The position numbers and the translations under genes are program-made. Of a stretch of 64,000 nt of DNA, positions 24,420 to 34,167 are shown piece after piece; within the stretch, counting starts at the first letter, position 1, and the number at the start of each line of letters is the position of its first letter. The notes beneath the pieces were generated by a model. The model was not told where the DNA came from and searched no databases. It saw only the letters and a program-made list of their open reading frames with translations. Origin of the DNA: Clostridia bacterium (lineage in GTDB: Bacteria > Bacillota > Clostridia > Christensenellales > CAG-314); the NCBI GenBank assembly GCA_900769665.1, contig CAAGHL010000042.1, positions 20,668 through 84,667 of the forward strand. Reading direction: 5' to 3'.

Positions 24420-27017
24420 CTACTTTTTGTACATGTCGTACATTACTTTGATGTTGTTTTCGCCAAGCGCGCGTTGGAAGAAGCACACGTTGTCAAACAT
24501 CAAATCTGTGTCGGTGTAAGTGAAACTGTCGCCGAAGAATCCACCGAAAGCCAACTTGCTTCCGCCAAGATTTACTCCCTCGGCAAGGGTTGCAGTGTAC
24601 ACCTTGCGAGCGTTTAGATAGATTGTTACGCTTGTGCCTTTGCGGACGAACGTAAGCAAATTCCACTCGCCTGCCGCAAACGGAAGAGTTTTTGTCTTTT
24701 CGTCTACCGTCGTACGAGGATCTCCGTTGTAAGAGAACTGCAACGAATAGGACGCTCCCTTGCGCATAGTCAGGTAGAAACCGTTGCCATTTTTGACGCC
24801 ATTGACCGCGGTCGTGCCGAACAGCATGGTACTGTTACCGGTAGAGATAACCGTCGACGTGTCGATTTTGAGCCAAGTCGAAACGGTAAAGTCGCCTACT
24901 CCCGTCGTTACGCCGTCCAAAAGAGTGTATGCGCCGTTACGGTTGTTTGTAACCAATGCGCCGTTAGCCGCGCCGTCTACGCCGTTAGTAAACCTTAGGT
25001 CGGACATCGGTACGTTGTCAAACGAAGAGTGATCGCCCGACAGTTTGACCGTCTTCACGGAAGCCGTTGTTTTGGTACCGCTGTTAGCGATTGTTCCGTT
25101 GTCGTACGTAACGTAGACATCGGCGTTGGCGGGCGTGAAGATTTCAAAGTTAAGTACGTATTCTTCGCCGTCAACAACAATCAACTCGCCGCGCGGAGAA
25201 GCAAACTTGCTTCGTTCCTCTTGGGGTATGGATATGCGGTAGGTTCCGTCGGAAAGCGGAGTGATATACTTTGTAAGGAAGGTAAATTCCTGCACTTCCA
25301 GCAGATTGTTTTCGTCGTCGGTTACGGCAAAGTCTTTCACATAGTAGCCGTCTTGCAAGTCGTCCTCGGTAAGTACGACGTTGTCCAAATTGACAGATTT
25401 GCGAATGTAGCCGTTTTCGCCGAACGGCAGGTAATTTACTGCGTTCCAAACGTATTTGTTGCCGATACGAGTGTCGCCGTCCATGTTGGATACGTTGGTT
25501 GCGCCTTGCGGATAGTAACCGTAACAAGACAGTATGTTGACCGCTTGCGGCGTTTGACTTACCGACAAAACGCTGTACGGAATGTAAATTTCCACGTTGT
25601 AACCCTTATCGGTCAGTTTACCCACAATGTTGACGCCCAACTTCGACTTGCCCGTCAACTCCGTCCAAGCATAGTTTTGGGCGTTAGGTGTGTTAAAAGC
25701 GTAAGTTTTGTACGTGTCGGAGTACGGGTAGTAACGTATTTGCCAACCGTTGCCGATTTTGCATTTGTCGCCGAACATAAAGTACGTTTCGGTGTGAGTG
25801 TTCAGTTGAATATTGCCGTCGGTCACTTCCACCAAAATGTACACGCCCTTACGAGCAATCTTGGCGCGCGTGGTTTGACTTGCACCGTTGAGAGTACTGC
25901 GCGAAATGCTCGGTCCGTAGTTGCCGTCGACTTCGCCGTCGAGAGTTACGGGAGCGTACAAAATTTCACTTTCCTGCGTTACACCCAAGTAAGTCACGCT
26001 GTACTTTACACCGTCGACAAAGTCTGCTATTTTGTCTGCCGCTACCGAAATGTTTGCCGTATTGTCGGCATTTTTGGTTACCGTTACGCCGTCGGGAACA
26101 TTCCAAGTAACGTCTACGGGGGTTTGTTCGTTGTTAAGACCGTTGCTACCGAAGTTGGATGTGGCAGCTACCGTTGCGGTGTACTTGCCGTCCTTACAAA
26201 GGGCGTCGCTAAGGTGAATCGCGGGCGCATTGAGTATCGTCGGCTGACGACCGCCAAGGTCCACCACGCCTTCGTTACCCACTACCTTGTAAGTGTCGGG
26301 GGCTTTGATGTTACAACCCTTAGTACCCGTCCAAGTACGTTCCGCAGTGCTTGCGCTCTCCGTTTCGACGTGGTTGAAAGCAGGCATGTAACGCACGTAG
26401 CCGCAGTTGCCGACGCCGAGAGTACTCCAAGGAATAAACGCCTCGGCAACGTAACCTTCGCACAAGCTTGTGTTGACGTTACCTTTGACAACCGACGCGC
26501 CTTCCCACAAATATACCCATTGACGGAATTCGGGTTTGCCGTCTACGGTTGTCAACCGCCATGAACGAGATTCTTTTTGTATTTCTCCGTCAACGCCCGT
26601 AGGCGCAAGACGAAGGTTGTATGTTTCCGTTTCGCTGTTGCCGAAGCCCTGTACGTAAATTTCCGCAGAGGTGTTACGAGACGCGGCACGCTCCGAGTTG
26701 TAGTACACTGCGTAATCGTTGACTACAATGCCGAAATACACGCCGAAGTCCGACACGTATGCCATTGTTGTCATCGTTACGTCTTCGGACACTTTGCTGA
26801 CAATGGTAAATGCCGTTTTCTCGGCGTCCTTCCAAAAAGGCTCGTCCAGTACGCCGTCCACTACCGCGCCTTCGTCCTTTGCCAAGGGTTCGCTTGTAGC
26901 AGGTTGTTTTGGAACGGTATACTTGGGAAATTTGAAGTCGACGGCGTTACTGCATGCACACAGCAACGACACGACAAACACACAAATAAGTATCGGGATC
27001 AATATGCGTCTTTTCAT
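24420..27017 (-). CDS. CBM9-like/LamG surface lipoprotein
   Basis: ATG at 27017 follows GGAGGAGGACAAC. A lipobox (LLCAC) gives Cys22. The first CBM9-like domain begins near 52 (DGVLDEPFWKDAEKTAF) and a second near 360 (LDGEVDGNYGPSIS, with IEIYIPYSVLS later). The last 210 residues are LamG/concanavalin-like and resemble the same region of the neighbour at 20218 (GVGDFTVSTWLKIDTS against GTGDFTISTWVKIDTN). There is no enzymatic motif. It lies 13 bases after the GH43 lipoprotein gene and 110 bases before the larger paralogue, so the three are probably co-transcribed. Probable role: surface glycan capture. Confidence 0.85.
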   Translation of the reverse strand: MKRRILIPILICVFVVSLLCACSNAVDFKFPKYTVPKQPATSEPLAKDEGAVVDGVLDEPFWKDAEKTAFTIVSKVSEDVTMTTMAYVSDFGVYFGIVVNDYAVYYNSERAASRNTSAEIYVQGFGNSETETYNLRLAPTGVDGEIQKESRSWRLTTVDGKPEFRQWVYLWEGASVVKGNVNTSLCEGYVAEAFIPWSTLGVGNCGYVRYMPAFNHVETESASTAERTWTGTKGCNIKAPDTYKVVGNEGVVDLGGRQPTILNAPAIHLSDALCKDGKYTATVAATSNFGSNGLNNEQTPVDVTWNVPDGVTVTKNADNTANISVAADKIADFVDGVKYSVTYLGVTQESEILYAPVTLDGEVDGNYGPSISRSTLNGASQTTRAKIARKGVYILVEVTDGNIQLNTHTETYFMFGDKCKIGNGWQIRYYPYSDTYKTYAFNTPNAQNYAWTELTGKSKLGVNIVGKLTDKGYNVEIYIPYSVLSVSQTPQAVNILSCYGYYPQGATNVSNMDGDTRIGNKYVWNAVNYLPFGENGYIRKSVNLDNVVLTEDDLQDGYYVKDFAVTDDENNLLEVQEFTFLTKYITPLSDGTYRISIPQEERSKFASPRGELIVVDGEEYVLNFEIFTPANADVYVTYDNGTIANSGTKTTASVKTVKLSGDHSSFDNVPMSDLRFTNGVDGAANGALVTNNRNGAYTLLDGVTTGVGDFTVSTWLKIDTSTVISTGNSTMLFGTTAVNGVKNGNGFYLTMRKGASYSLQFSYNGDPRTTVDEKTKTLPFAAGEWNLLTFVRKGTSVTIYLNARKVYTATLAEGVNLGGSKLAFGGFFGDSFTYTDTDLMFDNVCFFQRALGENNIKVMYDMYKK

Positions 27018-27030
27018 AGTTGTCCTCCTC

Positions 27031-28791
27031 CTACTTGCCAAGCAACACTATTTCCGAAATACCGATGTTTTCCTGTCCTTCGGGACAAACAAAGGTAATA
27101 GTTACGGAGTTTATTTGCAATTCGTCAAATTCCGCAATAAGCGGAGCACCGGGGCGCATAACGCCCGAATCCAGTTGCGAATACTTTTCCAAATCGTAGT
27201 ACATATTGTCTATACGCGCCGTGCCGTAGCATGTTTTGCCGTCGATATCCTTGCGGAAGCCGAAGTCCACACGCGCCACGCGGTAAAACGCGCTTTCGTA
27301 CATACAACTGTTGTAAATCAACAATGCTCTTGCCGTTACGTAATCGTCAAACTTCATCGTTACGGTAACAAGCCCTTCGGAGTAAAACTCTTCGATAATG
27401 TCGATGTAGTGGAAACGAACCAATCCGTCGTTCAGTAGCTTGCAAGTGTTCGCATCGATGTCGCTTGTATTGCCGTCCACGGTTTGCGTTGCGGTAACGG
27501 TAGCTTGCGGTGCGAGATTTTTGTAGCCCGTGTATGACGACGGTAAAGGTTGCGGACTTGTTGTAGGTCCGTTGGCTTTCAGTACTTCCAAGCCGTTTTG
27601 GTTTGTCACCCAGTTTACTCTGTCACATGCAAATCCGCGGTTGTTGGAGCCTACACCCGACAGTCCTTCGCTTGCGCGGTTGCGGTCTTGGTGGTAGACA
27701 ATCCACATTTCGTCGCCGTCCTCTACAAAGGCGTGACTGCCGCAGCAAAGCACGTGGTCCCACTCGTTGACCATGTAATCGATACCGATTACCAAACCGC
27801 CTTCCGACTCCTGTACCTTAGTAAATGGCCCCATGGGGCTGTCGCCTACGGCTTGCATTACCGCGTACTCGGGATCGGTTGTCGCATTGATGGAGAACGT
27901 CAAGTAAAATTTGCCGTTACGCTCCGTCATGTAGGGAGCTTCGTTGATTTTGGTTTCACTGCGTTCGGGGCGAATGTCGCCGCCAAGCGTGGTACGGTCA
28001 AGCGTGGTAAGCTCGGTGTAAGTGCTGTAATCGGGAGTTGCCCAGTCGGTCATTTTTACAACGGAAATGATGTTAGAGCTGTGCGCGTTACGACTGCGGC
28101 ACATATAAAGATACTTGGTGCCGTCCGACGCGATAAACGGACATGCGTCGATAAAACTTGTATTGCGTTGGTACGACTCCGTTTCCTTGGCGTAATCCGT
28201 TTGGAAGAACGGAGCGTCGACGGCTTTACGAATGTCGAATATGGGATCCGCCAACGTAAGTTCGTCGCCGTTGCCGTTTACACCGGTATACTGCACAAAC
28301 GGACCTGCGGGGCTATCCGAAACAGCCATACCCAAATACTTGGTTTTGTAGTAGCCCGAAGCGCTGTTTTGCGCGCTGTAAAACAAATAGTACTTGCCGT
28401 CGGAAGGATCGTAGATAACTCCCGGCGCCCACAATGAGGCTTTGCCCCAACTTGCCGATTCCGGCTGGTAGCAAATAGACACGGCTTGCCAATTAGTAAG
28501 GTCCTTACTCTTCCAGCAAGCGTATGCGGTACAGCTTGTAGTGTCGGTCGTTCCATAAAGGAAGAACCAATCTTTGTACTCGCCTTCGGTAACCTTGATT
28601 ACACAAGGATCCGCGCCCGTTTCCAATAGATCGTTACGATAAAACAAATTTTTGTTGTAACCGATACTGTCGTCTTCGTCGTTGTAATACGGCAACTCCA
28701 CTACGCCCAAGTCGTTAGATCCGTTGCACCCTGCAAATACAAATGTCGCTAACATTAGCACCGCCACAGTCAAAAACAGAAATTTTTTCAT
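27031..28791 (-). CDS. GH43-family lipoprotein with C-terminal sandwich domain
   Basis: A signal peptide with lipobox FAGC gives lipidated Cys22. The five-bladed propeller shows Asp61 (ETGADPCVIK), Asp215 (SFIDACPFIASDG) and Glu284 (KINEAPYMTERNG), the expected base, modulator and acid of family 43. After residue 420 a beta-sandwich resembling an F5/8 type C or CBM domain follows. It is extracellular, unlike the GH43 at 2895, so it probably removes arabinose or xylose side chains, or cuts arabinan/xylan, before uptake. The start follows ACGGAGACTAT. It lies directly downstream of the transporter genes. Confidence 0.92.
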   Translation of the reverse strand: MKKFLFLTVAVLMLATFVFAGCNGSNDLGVVELPYYNDEDDSIGYNKNLFYRNDLLETGADPCVIKVTEGEYKDWFFLYGTTDTTSCTAYACWKSKDLTNWQAVSICYQPESASWGKASLWAPGVIYDPSDGKYYLFYSAQNSASGYYKTKYLGMAVSDSPAGPFVQYTGVNGNGDELTLADPIFDIRKAVDAPFFQTDYAKETESYQRNTSFIDACPFIASDGTKYLYMCRSRNAHSSNIISVVKMTDWATPDYSTYTELTTLDRTTLGGDIRPERSETKINEAPYMTERNGKFYLTFSINATTDPEYAVMQAVGDSPMGPFTKVQESEGGLVIGIDYMVNEWDHVLCCGSHAFVEDGDEMWIVYHQDRNRASEGLSGVGSNNRGFACDRVNWVTNQNGLEVLKANGPTTSPQPLPSSYTGYKNLAPQATVTATQTVDGNTSDIDANTCKLLNDGLVRFHYIDIIEEFYSEGLVTVTMKFDDYVTARALLIYNSCMYESAFYRVARVDFGFRKDIDGKTCYGTARIDNMYYDLEKYSQLDSGVMRPGAPLIAEFDELQINSVTITFVCPEGQENIGISEIVLLGK

Positions 28792-28938
28792 ATAGTCTCC
28801 GTAAAAAGAGTTGTCCTAAAAGAGTTGTCCTCAAACAAATGTCTTTCCGTTTGTGACGAACAAAACTTTCGGGAAAGTCGTTGCGATAAACCTCGAAGCT
28901 CGGCTACAAACCAAGCAATCGAGACGGCAACAACGGTG

Positions 28939-29835
28939 TTACAGTTTCATGCCGCTTGTGGCAATACCTTCGATAAAGTACTTTTGTCCGAACAAATACA
29001 ATGCCAAGGTAGGCACAAGCGAAACGGTCGCGCCTGCCATTACCACTGCCCAGTCGGTAGTGTACGTTCCTTTGAAGAATTGCAACGCAATTTGCAACGT
29101 GTATTTTTCCGGCGATTGCAAATACAAGAGCGGTCCGAGGTAGGCATTGTAACTGCCTACGAATGCCAACACCAATTGAGCAATCAATGCAGGCATGGAC
29201 AACGGCAACATAACGCTGAAAAAGATGCCAAAATTGCCTAAACCGTCGATTTTTGCGGCGTCCATCAAGTCGTTGGGAATGGAAAAGTAAAACTGTCGCA
29301 AGAAGAACACACAACTTGCTCCGCCCAACATTGCAGGTACAATCAACGGCCAAAACGTATCAACCCATCCGATTTTGTCAAATATGACGTAGGAGGGAAT
29401 CAGCGTAATCGTACCGGGGATCATCATCGTACCAAGCAATACTGCAAACAGTACGTTTTTGGATTTATACTCCAACTTGGCAAACGCAAACGCCGCCAAT
29501 GCCGCGATCAATACGCCGATTACCGACGACGGCACCGACACAATCAATGTGTTGATAAAGCCGCGTATTACGGTAGGAACGACGTCATCGCTGCCGGAAG
29601 TGTAGATAAACACTTCTTTGTAACCGTGAAGGTCGACTTCCGCAGGCCACCAACTAAACGAAGAGTCCATGGCTTCCGACTTGCCCTTAAAGGAGGTGAT
29701 TAGCACGATATACAACGGCAACAACACTGCAAGCGCAACGACGATAAGCACAAAATAGGTCAGCACCGTATTGAGGATGCGCTTTGCCTTTGTTCTGAAA
29801 ATTAACGACGGATCGTAAATAGGTTTATCAGTCAT
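28939..29835 (-). CDS. Sugar ABC transporter permease (MalG/LacG type)
   Basis: Six membrane segments and the coupling-helix (EAA) motif DAAKIDGLGNFGIFFSVMLP, which contacts the ATPase. It belongs to the carbohydrate uptake family 1 (CUT1). The start follows GGTGAAGT. It overlaps the upstream permease gene by 8 bases. With the partner permease and the binding lipoprotein it forms an oligosaccharide importer; the only ATPase gene in the locus is at 13187. Confidence 0.93.
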   Translation of the reverse strand: MTDKPIYDPSLIFRTKAKRILNTVLTYFVLIVVALAVLLPLYIVLITSFKGKSEAMDSSFSWWPAEVDLHGYKEVFIYTSGSDDVVPTVIRGFINTLIVSVPSSVIGVLIAALAAFAFAKLEYKSKNVLFAVLLGTMMIPGTITLIPSYVIFDKIGWVDTFWPLIVPAMLGGASCVFFLRQFYFSIPNDLMDAAKIDGLGNFGIFFSVMLPLSMPALIAQLVLAFVGSYNAYLGPLLYLQSPEKYTLQIALQFFKGTYTTDWAVVMAGATVSLVPTLALYLFGQKYFIEGIATSGMKL

Positions 29836-30751
29836 ACTTCACCCACTTTTTGCTTACGACAAAGTTGATTATTGTAATTACTACAATCATAATTGACAAT
29901 ATCCAAGCTACTGCCGAAGCATGTCCCATATTGTTGTATTCGAAGGCTTCGCGATACAGATAGAAAACTATGGTAATACCTCTGCCGTTAGGTCCGCCGG
30001 AGGTATTCCAAACTTGCGAACGAGCAAACTCCTGCAATACGTTGATTATACCCGTGACCAACAGGAAAAACATTGTAGGCGAAATTGCCGGCAAGGTAAT
30101 GTTTTTGAACTTTTGCCAAGCATTGGCACCGTCCAAGGACGCCGCCTCGTAGTAGGTTTTGTTGACGGTTGTAAGCGCGGCCGTCAGTATTACTATCTTG
30201 TAGCCCGTAGTGCTCCACACCATCATCAGTATCAATCCGGGTATGTACCAATCGGCGTCGCCGCGGAAATTGATACGCGTACCGAAAATGCTTTCGATAA
30301 GTTGATTGATCGGTCCGTAATTGTAGTCCAACAGCACGTTCCACATCAACGTCAACGCCACTACCGAGCATACGAACGGAATAAAGTAAACCGTGCGGAA
30401 GAAGGGCTTTCCCTTGATCTCCTTTGTAAGCAACATCGACACCAACAATGCAATAGCCATGGAAATCGGCCAAGCCAATGCCATGAGCAAGGTGTTACCT
30501 ACCGCCTTCCAAAAGCCGTTTTCGGGATTAAGTACATAAATAAAGTTGTCAAAACCGCAAAACGTGCCTTCCGACAGGTCGTAGGTGTACTCCATTGTCA
30601 GAAACGCCATTGCCAATCCGACAATCAACGGCAACAATCCAAACAGCAAAAAGCGCAATACGGGCGCAAAAGAAAACAAGAAACCTTCCAGTTCGCGTCC
30701 GACTTTTTTGCGTTTTGGACTTTTAATTGCAATATCCGCATCCTTAATCAT
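29828..30751 (-). CDS. Sugar ABC transporter permease (MalF/UgpA type)
   Basis: Six membrane segments and the EAA motif YYEAASLDGANAWQKFKNIT, as in CUT1 permeases. ATG at 30751 follows CGGAGAAAAACG. It precedes the second permease with an 8-base overlap and follows the binding-protein gene with a 143-base gap holding a hairpin. Substrate inferred from context: an oligosaccharide containing rhamnose, uronate or pentose. Confidence 0.93.
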   Translation of the reverse strand: MIKDADIAIKSPKRKKVGRELEGFLFSFAPVLRFLLFGLLPLIVGLAMAFLTMEYTYDLSEGTFCGFDNFIYVLNPENGFWKAVGNTLLMALAWPISMAIALLVSMLLTKEIKGKPFFRTVYFIPFVCSVVALTLMWNVLLDYNYGPINQLIESIFGTRINFRGDADWYIPGLILMMVWSTTGYKIVILTAALTTVNKTYYEAASLDGANAWQKFKNITLPAISPTMFFLLVTGIINVLQEFARSQVWNTSGGPNGRGITIVFYLYREAFEYNNMGHASAVAWILSIMIVVITIINFVVSKKWVKYD

Positions 30752-30863
30752 CGTTTTTCTCCGTAAAAGCCGCCGCGAAAACCATCAGCTTTCCGCGGCA
30801 ACTTCCTTTACAAATATCCTACCGACCGATTTGCCGTATAGCAAAATCTCAGTCGTTCGTCGA

Positions 30864-30879
30864 AAGACATACATGTCTT
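30864..30879 (-). terminator. Hairpin between binding protein and permease genes
   Basis: AAGACAT and ATGTCTT flank a 2-base loop. There is no T run on the minus strand, so it probably protects the 3' end of the binding-protein mRNA or lowers read-through, giving more binding protein than permease, as is usual in such operons. Confidence 0.4.
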
Positions 30880-30894
30880 CGGACTTTTTTTTCG

Positions 30895-32706
30895 TCACTT
30901 CTTCTTTGTGTAAGTATTCAAAATACCCTGCGTTTTAGTAAACTCGGTGCTTGCGTAGAAGTCCGAAAGGGTGATTTTTGCATTACGCACGTCACCGTTG
31001 AGCAAGCTTGCCCAGTCGTCAATCCACTTCTTGTCACGCAAATACCACCAGTCACCGGGGGTTTCGTAGTAGCACGCGTCGATGAACACCTTGATGTTTG
31101 CGGGCTTTGTGCCGGGTTTTAAGTAAACTTCGGAATTGGCAATACTCTTTTGAAGAGGAATTGCAAAACCTTCGTCGGCTTGAATGCTTTGTCCGAATTC
31201 GCTTGCGATGTACGAAGCAAACAGGAACGCGGCGTTTGCCTTTTTGGTTTTTGCGTTAAGCGCAATGCCTACCGAACCGCTGTGTGCGGCTTGTACTCCG
31301 TGAACAAGCACTTCGGTGCCGTCATCGTTGTACTCCTTGTAAACAAGCATGGGCGCAACGTCCCAATCGTCCTTCATGTTGGCGCGTACTTGCTTTACCG
31401 CGCTCATGGTTGTGACCAACAAACCGACTTTGCCGCTTGTGAAGTAGCCGTTTTTGCCGTCTGCCGCAATTGTCGTCGGGTTAGGCGAAATGGCGTATCC
31501 CTTCAATTGTCCGTTGGAAGCGGCTCCGTAGAAATCTTCCACGGAAGCGTATTCGTCGGTAAGGTCGCTTGTCTTGACCGTGTCTACCGTCGTGCTTGCG
31601 CCTTGCGACAAACGTACAAACTCGGTGAACGCTTCACGCATGGAAGGAAGCATGTTGCACTTTGCTTTTTGTTCGTCGGTCAGCAATTGCTTGTCGGCAT
31701 AGGACAAAATCTCGCCTGCTTTGTATGTTTTGTCGCCTACCGTTACGCCCTCTGTGCAGTCGTCCTTGACAATGTAGTTTTTGGAAGCGTCTTGCAAAGT
31801 GAACTTGTAGTAGCCGCCGTTGTAGGTTGCGTCGTCCGTTTCGATGTACTCGATGCAGTCGCCGCCTACCGTCCAACCGTAGTTGAACCACCACTCGGAG
31901 TAAAATCCGTATTTACCGCTGTTTGCCGCCATGATATCGCGCGACAACTCGACGCATTCCGCCCAGCTCATGGCAATTTGGTTGTTAAACACCTTAACGC
32001 CCATTTTGCTGTCGGTATAGTAAGCCTTGATTTTGATGTCCAATCCGGCTTCGTCGCCCGTAGTCCAAGTTTTCTTTCCGGCTGCAAGAGCCTCTTTGAC
32101 TTCGGCTTCCGTCTTGCTGATGATTTCGATACCGGCGTTTGCCATCATATCCTTGTTGTAGTACAATGCCGTCGGCGCCAAATCCTTGGGTACTGCATAA
32201 ATAGGATCGTCGGCGTTGGATGTCGTTGTGACGGGGTTGTACTTGTAGCGTTGCATGGTGTTGGGGAACATCGTGTTTTCGTAGTCCTTCAACCATTCGC
32301 TACTGTTCACGTGCGAGGTAATATCCATCAACAAACCGCTGGTAACGTAGGACTTGAAATAGTTGTCTTGTACGTACACTACGTCGGGGCCGCTGGAACC
32401 TAGCAATGCGGTACGAAGCGACTCGCCGTAGTTGCTGGACGGACGTTGCGTATACTTTACCTTGATGGAACCCTTGTATTTCTCGTTAAATTCGTTTACG
32501 ATACGTTCGAAAACTTCCTTTTCGCCGGATTCGCCCCATCCCCAAAACTTAACAACGGTTTCCTTGCCGTCGGCGGAAGGACGAACATTGCCGTTGTCGT
32601 CAATGATGATGTCGCCGCCTTCATCGGGCTTTGTGCATGCAAACAAGCCGACAGACAACATCAGGCATGCCAATACGACACACAGAATTCTAAAAAATTT
32701 AGACAT
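30895..32706 (-). CDS. Sugar-binding lipoprotein of ABC transporter
   Basis: ATG at 32706 follows ACGGAGGTAATC. Signal peptide MSKFFRILCVVLACLMLS and lipobox LFAC. The mature protein has the extracellular solute-binding family 1 pattern (VKFWGWGESGEKEVFERIVN; SSGPDVVYVQDNYFKSYV). At 603 residues it is longer than the usual 420-450, with an insertion around residues 210-350. It is the first gene of the transporter operon, with its own consensus-like promoter at 32780-32808. Confidence 0.92.
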   Translation of the reverse strand: MSKFFRILCVVLACLMLSVGLFACTKPDEGGDIIIDDNGNVRPSADGKETVVKFWGWGESGEKEVFERIVNEFNEKYKGSIKVKYTQRPSSNYGESLRTALLGSSGPDVVYVQDNYFKSYVTSGLLMDITSHVNSSEWLKDYENTMFPNTMQRYKYNPVTTTSNADDPIYAVPKDLAPTALYYNKDMMANAGIEIISKTEAEVKEALAAGKKTWTTGDEAGLDIKIKAYYTDSKMGVKVFNNQIAMSWAECVELSRDIMAANSGKYGFYSEWWFNYGWTVGGDCIEYIETDDATYNGGYYKFTLQDASKNYIVKDDCTEGVTVGDKTYKAGEILSYADKQLLTDEQKAKCNMLPSMREAFTEFVRLSQGASTTVDTVKTSDLTDEYASVEDFYGAASNGQLKGYAISPNPTTIAADGKNGYFTSGKVGLLVTTMSAVKQVRANMKDDWDVAPMLVYKEYNDDGTEVLVHGVQAAHSGSVGIALNAKTKKANAAFLFASYIASEFGQSIQADEGFAIPLQKSIANSEVYLKPGTKPANIKVFIDACYYETPGDWWYLRDKKWIDDWASLLNGDVRNAKITLSDFYASTEFTKTQGILNTYTKKK

Positions 32707-32779
32707 GATTACCTCCGTAAAATATGGTTGTAAAAATTTCAAAAATAACAATTAAGTCAAACTACGACTTTACACAACA

Positions 32780-32808
32780 ATTATACAACCTACCAATACG
32801 GCAATCAA
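32780..32808 (-). promoter_or_regulatory. Promoter of the transporter array
   Basis: On the minus strand -35 TTGATT (32803-32808) and -10 TATAAT (32780-32785) are 17 bp apart, 75 bases before the binding-protein start. Confidence 0.75.
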
Positions 32809-32883
32809 CATATAATTTTATCGAAATAGGTGTAAAATATTCTCATTTTATTTGCAAATGCGCCCAAAAGGGGCTTTTTCGGG

Positions 32884-32912
32884 TTGAAATTTTCCCGATT
32901 GTGTGTTATACT
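32884..32912 (+). promoter_or_regulatory. Promoter of the AraC gene at 33082
   Basis: -35 TTGAAA (32884-32889) and -10 TATACT (32907-32912) are 17 bp apart. It drives a leader of about 165 bases before the AraC start. Confidence 0.7.
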
Positions 32913-32921
32913 TAGCATGCT

Positions 32922-32960
32922 TGACGGCACCATACCGATTGCAAAAAGCGTGACGGCACC
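32922..32960 (+). repeat. TGACGGCACC direct repeat
   Basis: Identical decamers at 32922-32931 and 32951-32960, 29 bp apart, lie just after the AraC promoter. AraC-family proteins bind direct repeats, so this may be the operator for autoregulation and for the divergent transporter operon. Confidence 0.45.
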
Positions 32961-33081
32961 CTAACGCCGTACGGTAACGGCAAAACTTGCATCGGCGTTA
33001 CCGACAACCGTCAAGGTCAACTCGAAGTAACAATTTCGTAAAAAGTATTGCCACTATCCCCGTTACGGCAAAGGAGGCAGC

Positions 33082-33924
33082 ATGTATTACAACTCCATGA
33101 ACGAAGCGATATACCATCGTACGTTTGCGCACAACGACTTTTTCGACGTAATGTTGGTGGGTATCACCAACCCCAACCCCAACTACCGAATAATGCACAA
33201 CTTTTCCAAAAGCGGACTGTGGGACAACTACGTGTTCGAATACGTGGTCAACGGAGAGGGACACATCGAAGCGGAAACACAAAATTACGACGTTGTAGCA
33301 GGCGACACCTATTTTTTGAATAAGTTACAAAAACACCTCTACTACGCCGACAAGAAACGTCCCTACACAAAATACTTTGTGGTGTTGCGCGGCTCGCTAA
33401 TAGACAACCTCGTCAACAGTTTCGGACTTACGGATAGCGTAATCGTACGAAAAACCGACACAAAAGCGATTTTTGAGAAGCTTTTTGCCCTTGCCGACAC
33501 CGACAAAGAGTTGCCTTTTGACGAAATAATGCACTGCGCGCTTAGCTTGATACAAAAAATTAAACCGCACGACTACCACAGTGTAACTCGTCCGCTTAAA
33601 TTTCCGGAATTGATCAAAGGCTACTTGGACGAAAATATCACTCAAAAGGTGACGCTTGACGACATATCCAAAGCATTGAACCTCAGCAAATCTCACATCG
33701 AACGGCTTTTTACCGAAAAGTACCAAACAAGTCCGCTAAAATACTTTGCTTACCAAAAAATCAATTTTGCCTGCACCTTGATAATAAACGGCAACTACAC
33801 GCTAAACGAAATAGCCGACATGTTGTCCTTTGCCGATGCAAAATACCTGTCTAAGTGCGTAAAAGCGCACACGGGCATGACGCCGTCGCAACTGCGAAAA
33901 AACAAAGCCGTCCCGCAAAAATAG
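33082..33924 (+). CDS. AraC-family regulator, cupin type
   Basis: Residues 1-150 look like the AraC cupin ligand-binding domain (FEYVVNGEGHIEAETQNYDV, then AGDTYFLNKLQKH). Residues 180-280 hold two helix-turn-helix motifs (LDDISKALNLSKSHIERLF and IADMLSFADAKYLSKCVKAH). ATG at 33082 follows AAAGGAGGCAGC. It is divergent from the binding-protein operon, the normal arrangement for an activator of a transporter operon. The effector is probably the transported sugar or a breakdown product. Confidence 0.9.
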   Translation: MYYNSMNEAIYHRTFAHNDFFDVMLVGITNPNPNYRIMHNFSKSGLWDNYVFEYVVNGEGHIEAETQNYDVVAGDTYFLNKLQKHLYYADKKRPYTKYFVVLRGSLIDNLVNSFGLTDSVIVRKTDTKAIFEKLFALADTDKELPFDEIMHCALSLIQKIKPHDYHSVTRPLKFPELIKGYLDENITQKVTLDDISKALNLSKSHIERLFTEKYQTSPLKYFAYQKINFACTLIINGNYTLNEIADMLSFADAKYLSKCVKAHTGMTPSQLRKNKAVPQK

Positions 33925-34074
33925 TCGTTGGAAGCAAGTAAAGCCTTATGGTTATTGCCTGTCGAAAATGATTTTACAGTCAATCCGATTGCCGATTTTG
34001 CACAAAAAATCGGCGTTGTGCGCCTGTCGTTAGTTTGCTTGTTGCCGACAACTATATACAAACAAATACAAAAC

Positions 34075-34119
34075 AAAACGGACCGAAGGGAGTTTGGGCT
34101 CCGATCGATCCGTTTTTTT
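34075..34119. terminator. Bidirectional terminator
   Basis: AAAACGGA (34075-34082) and TCCGTTTT (34109-34116) with inner GGGAG/CTCC pairing; T runs on the plus strand and T-rich on the minus. It separates the convergent AraC gene and the epimerase-like gene. Confidence 0.75.
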
Positions 34120-34167
34120 GTTCGTTTTTTTTTTGCAAATTACGTCGTTAAAAAGTTAATACGTATA

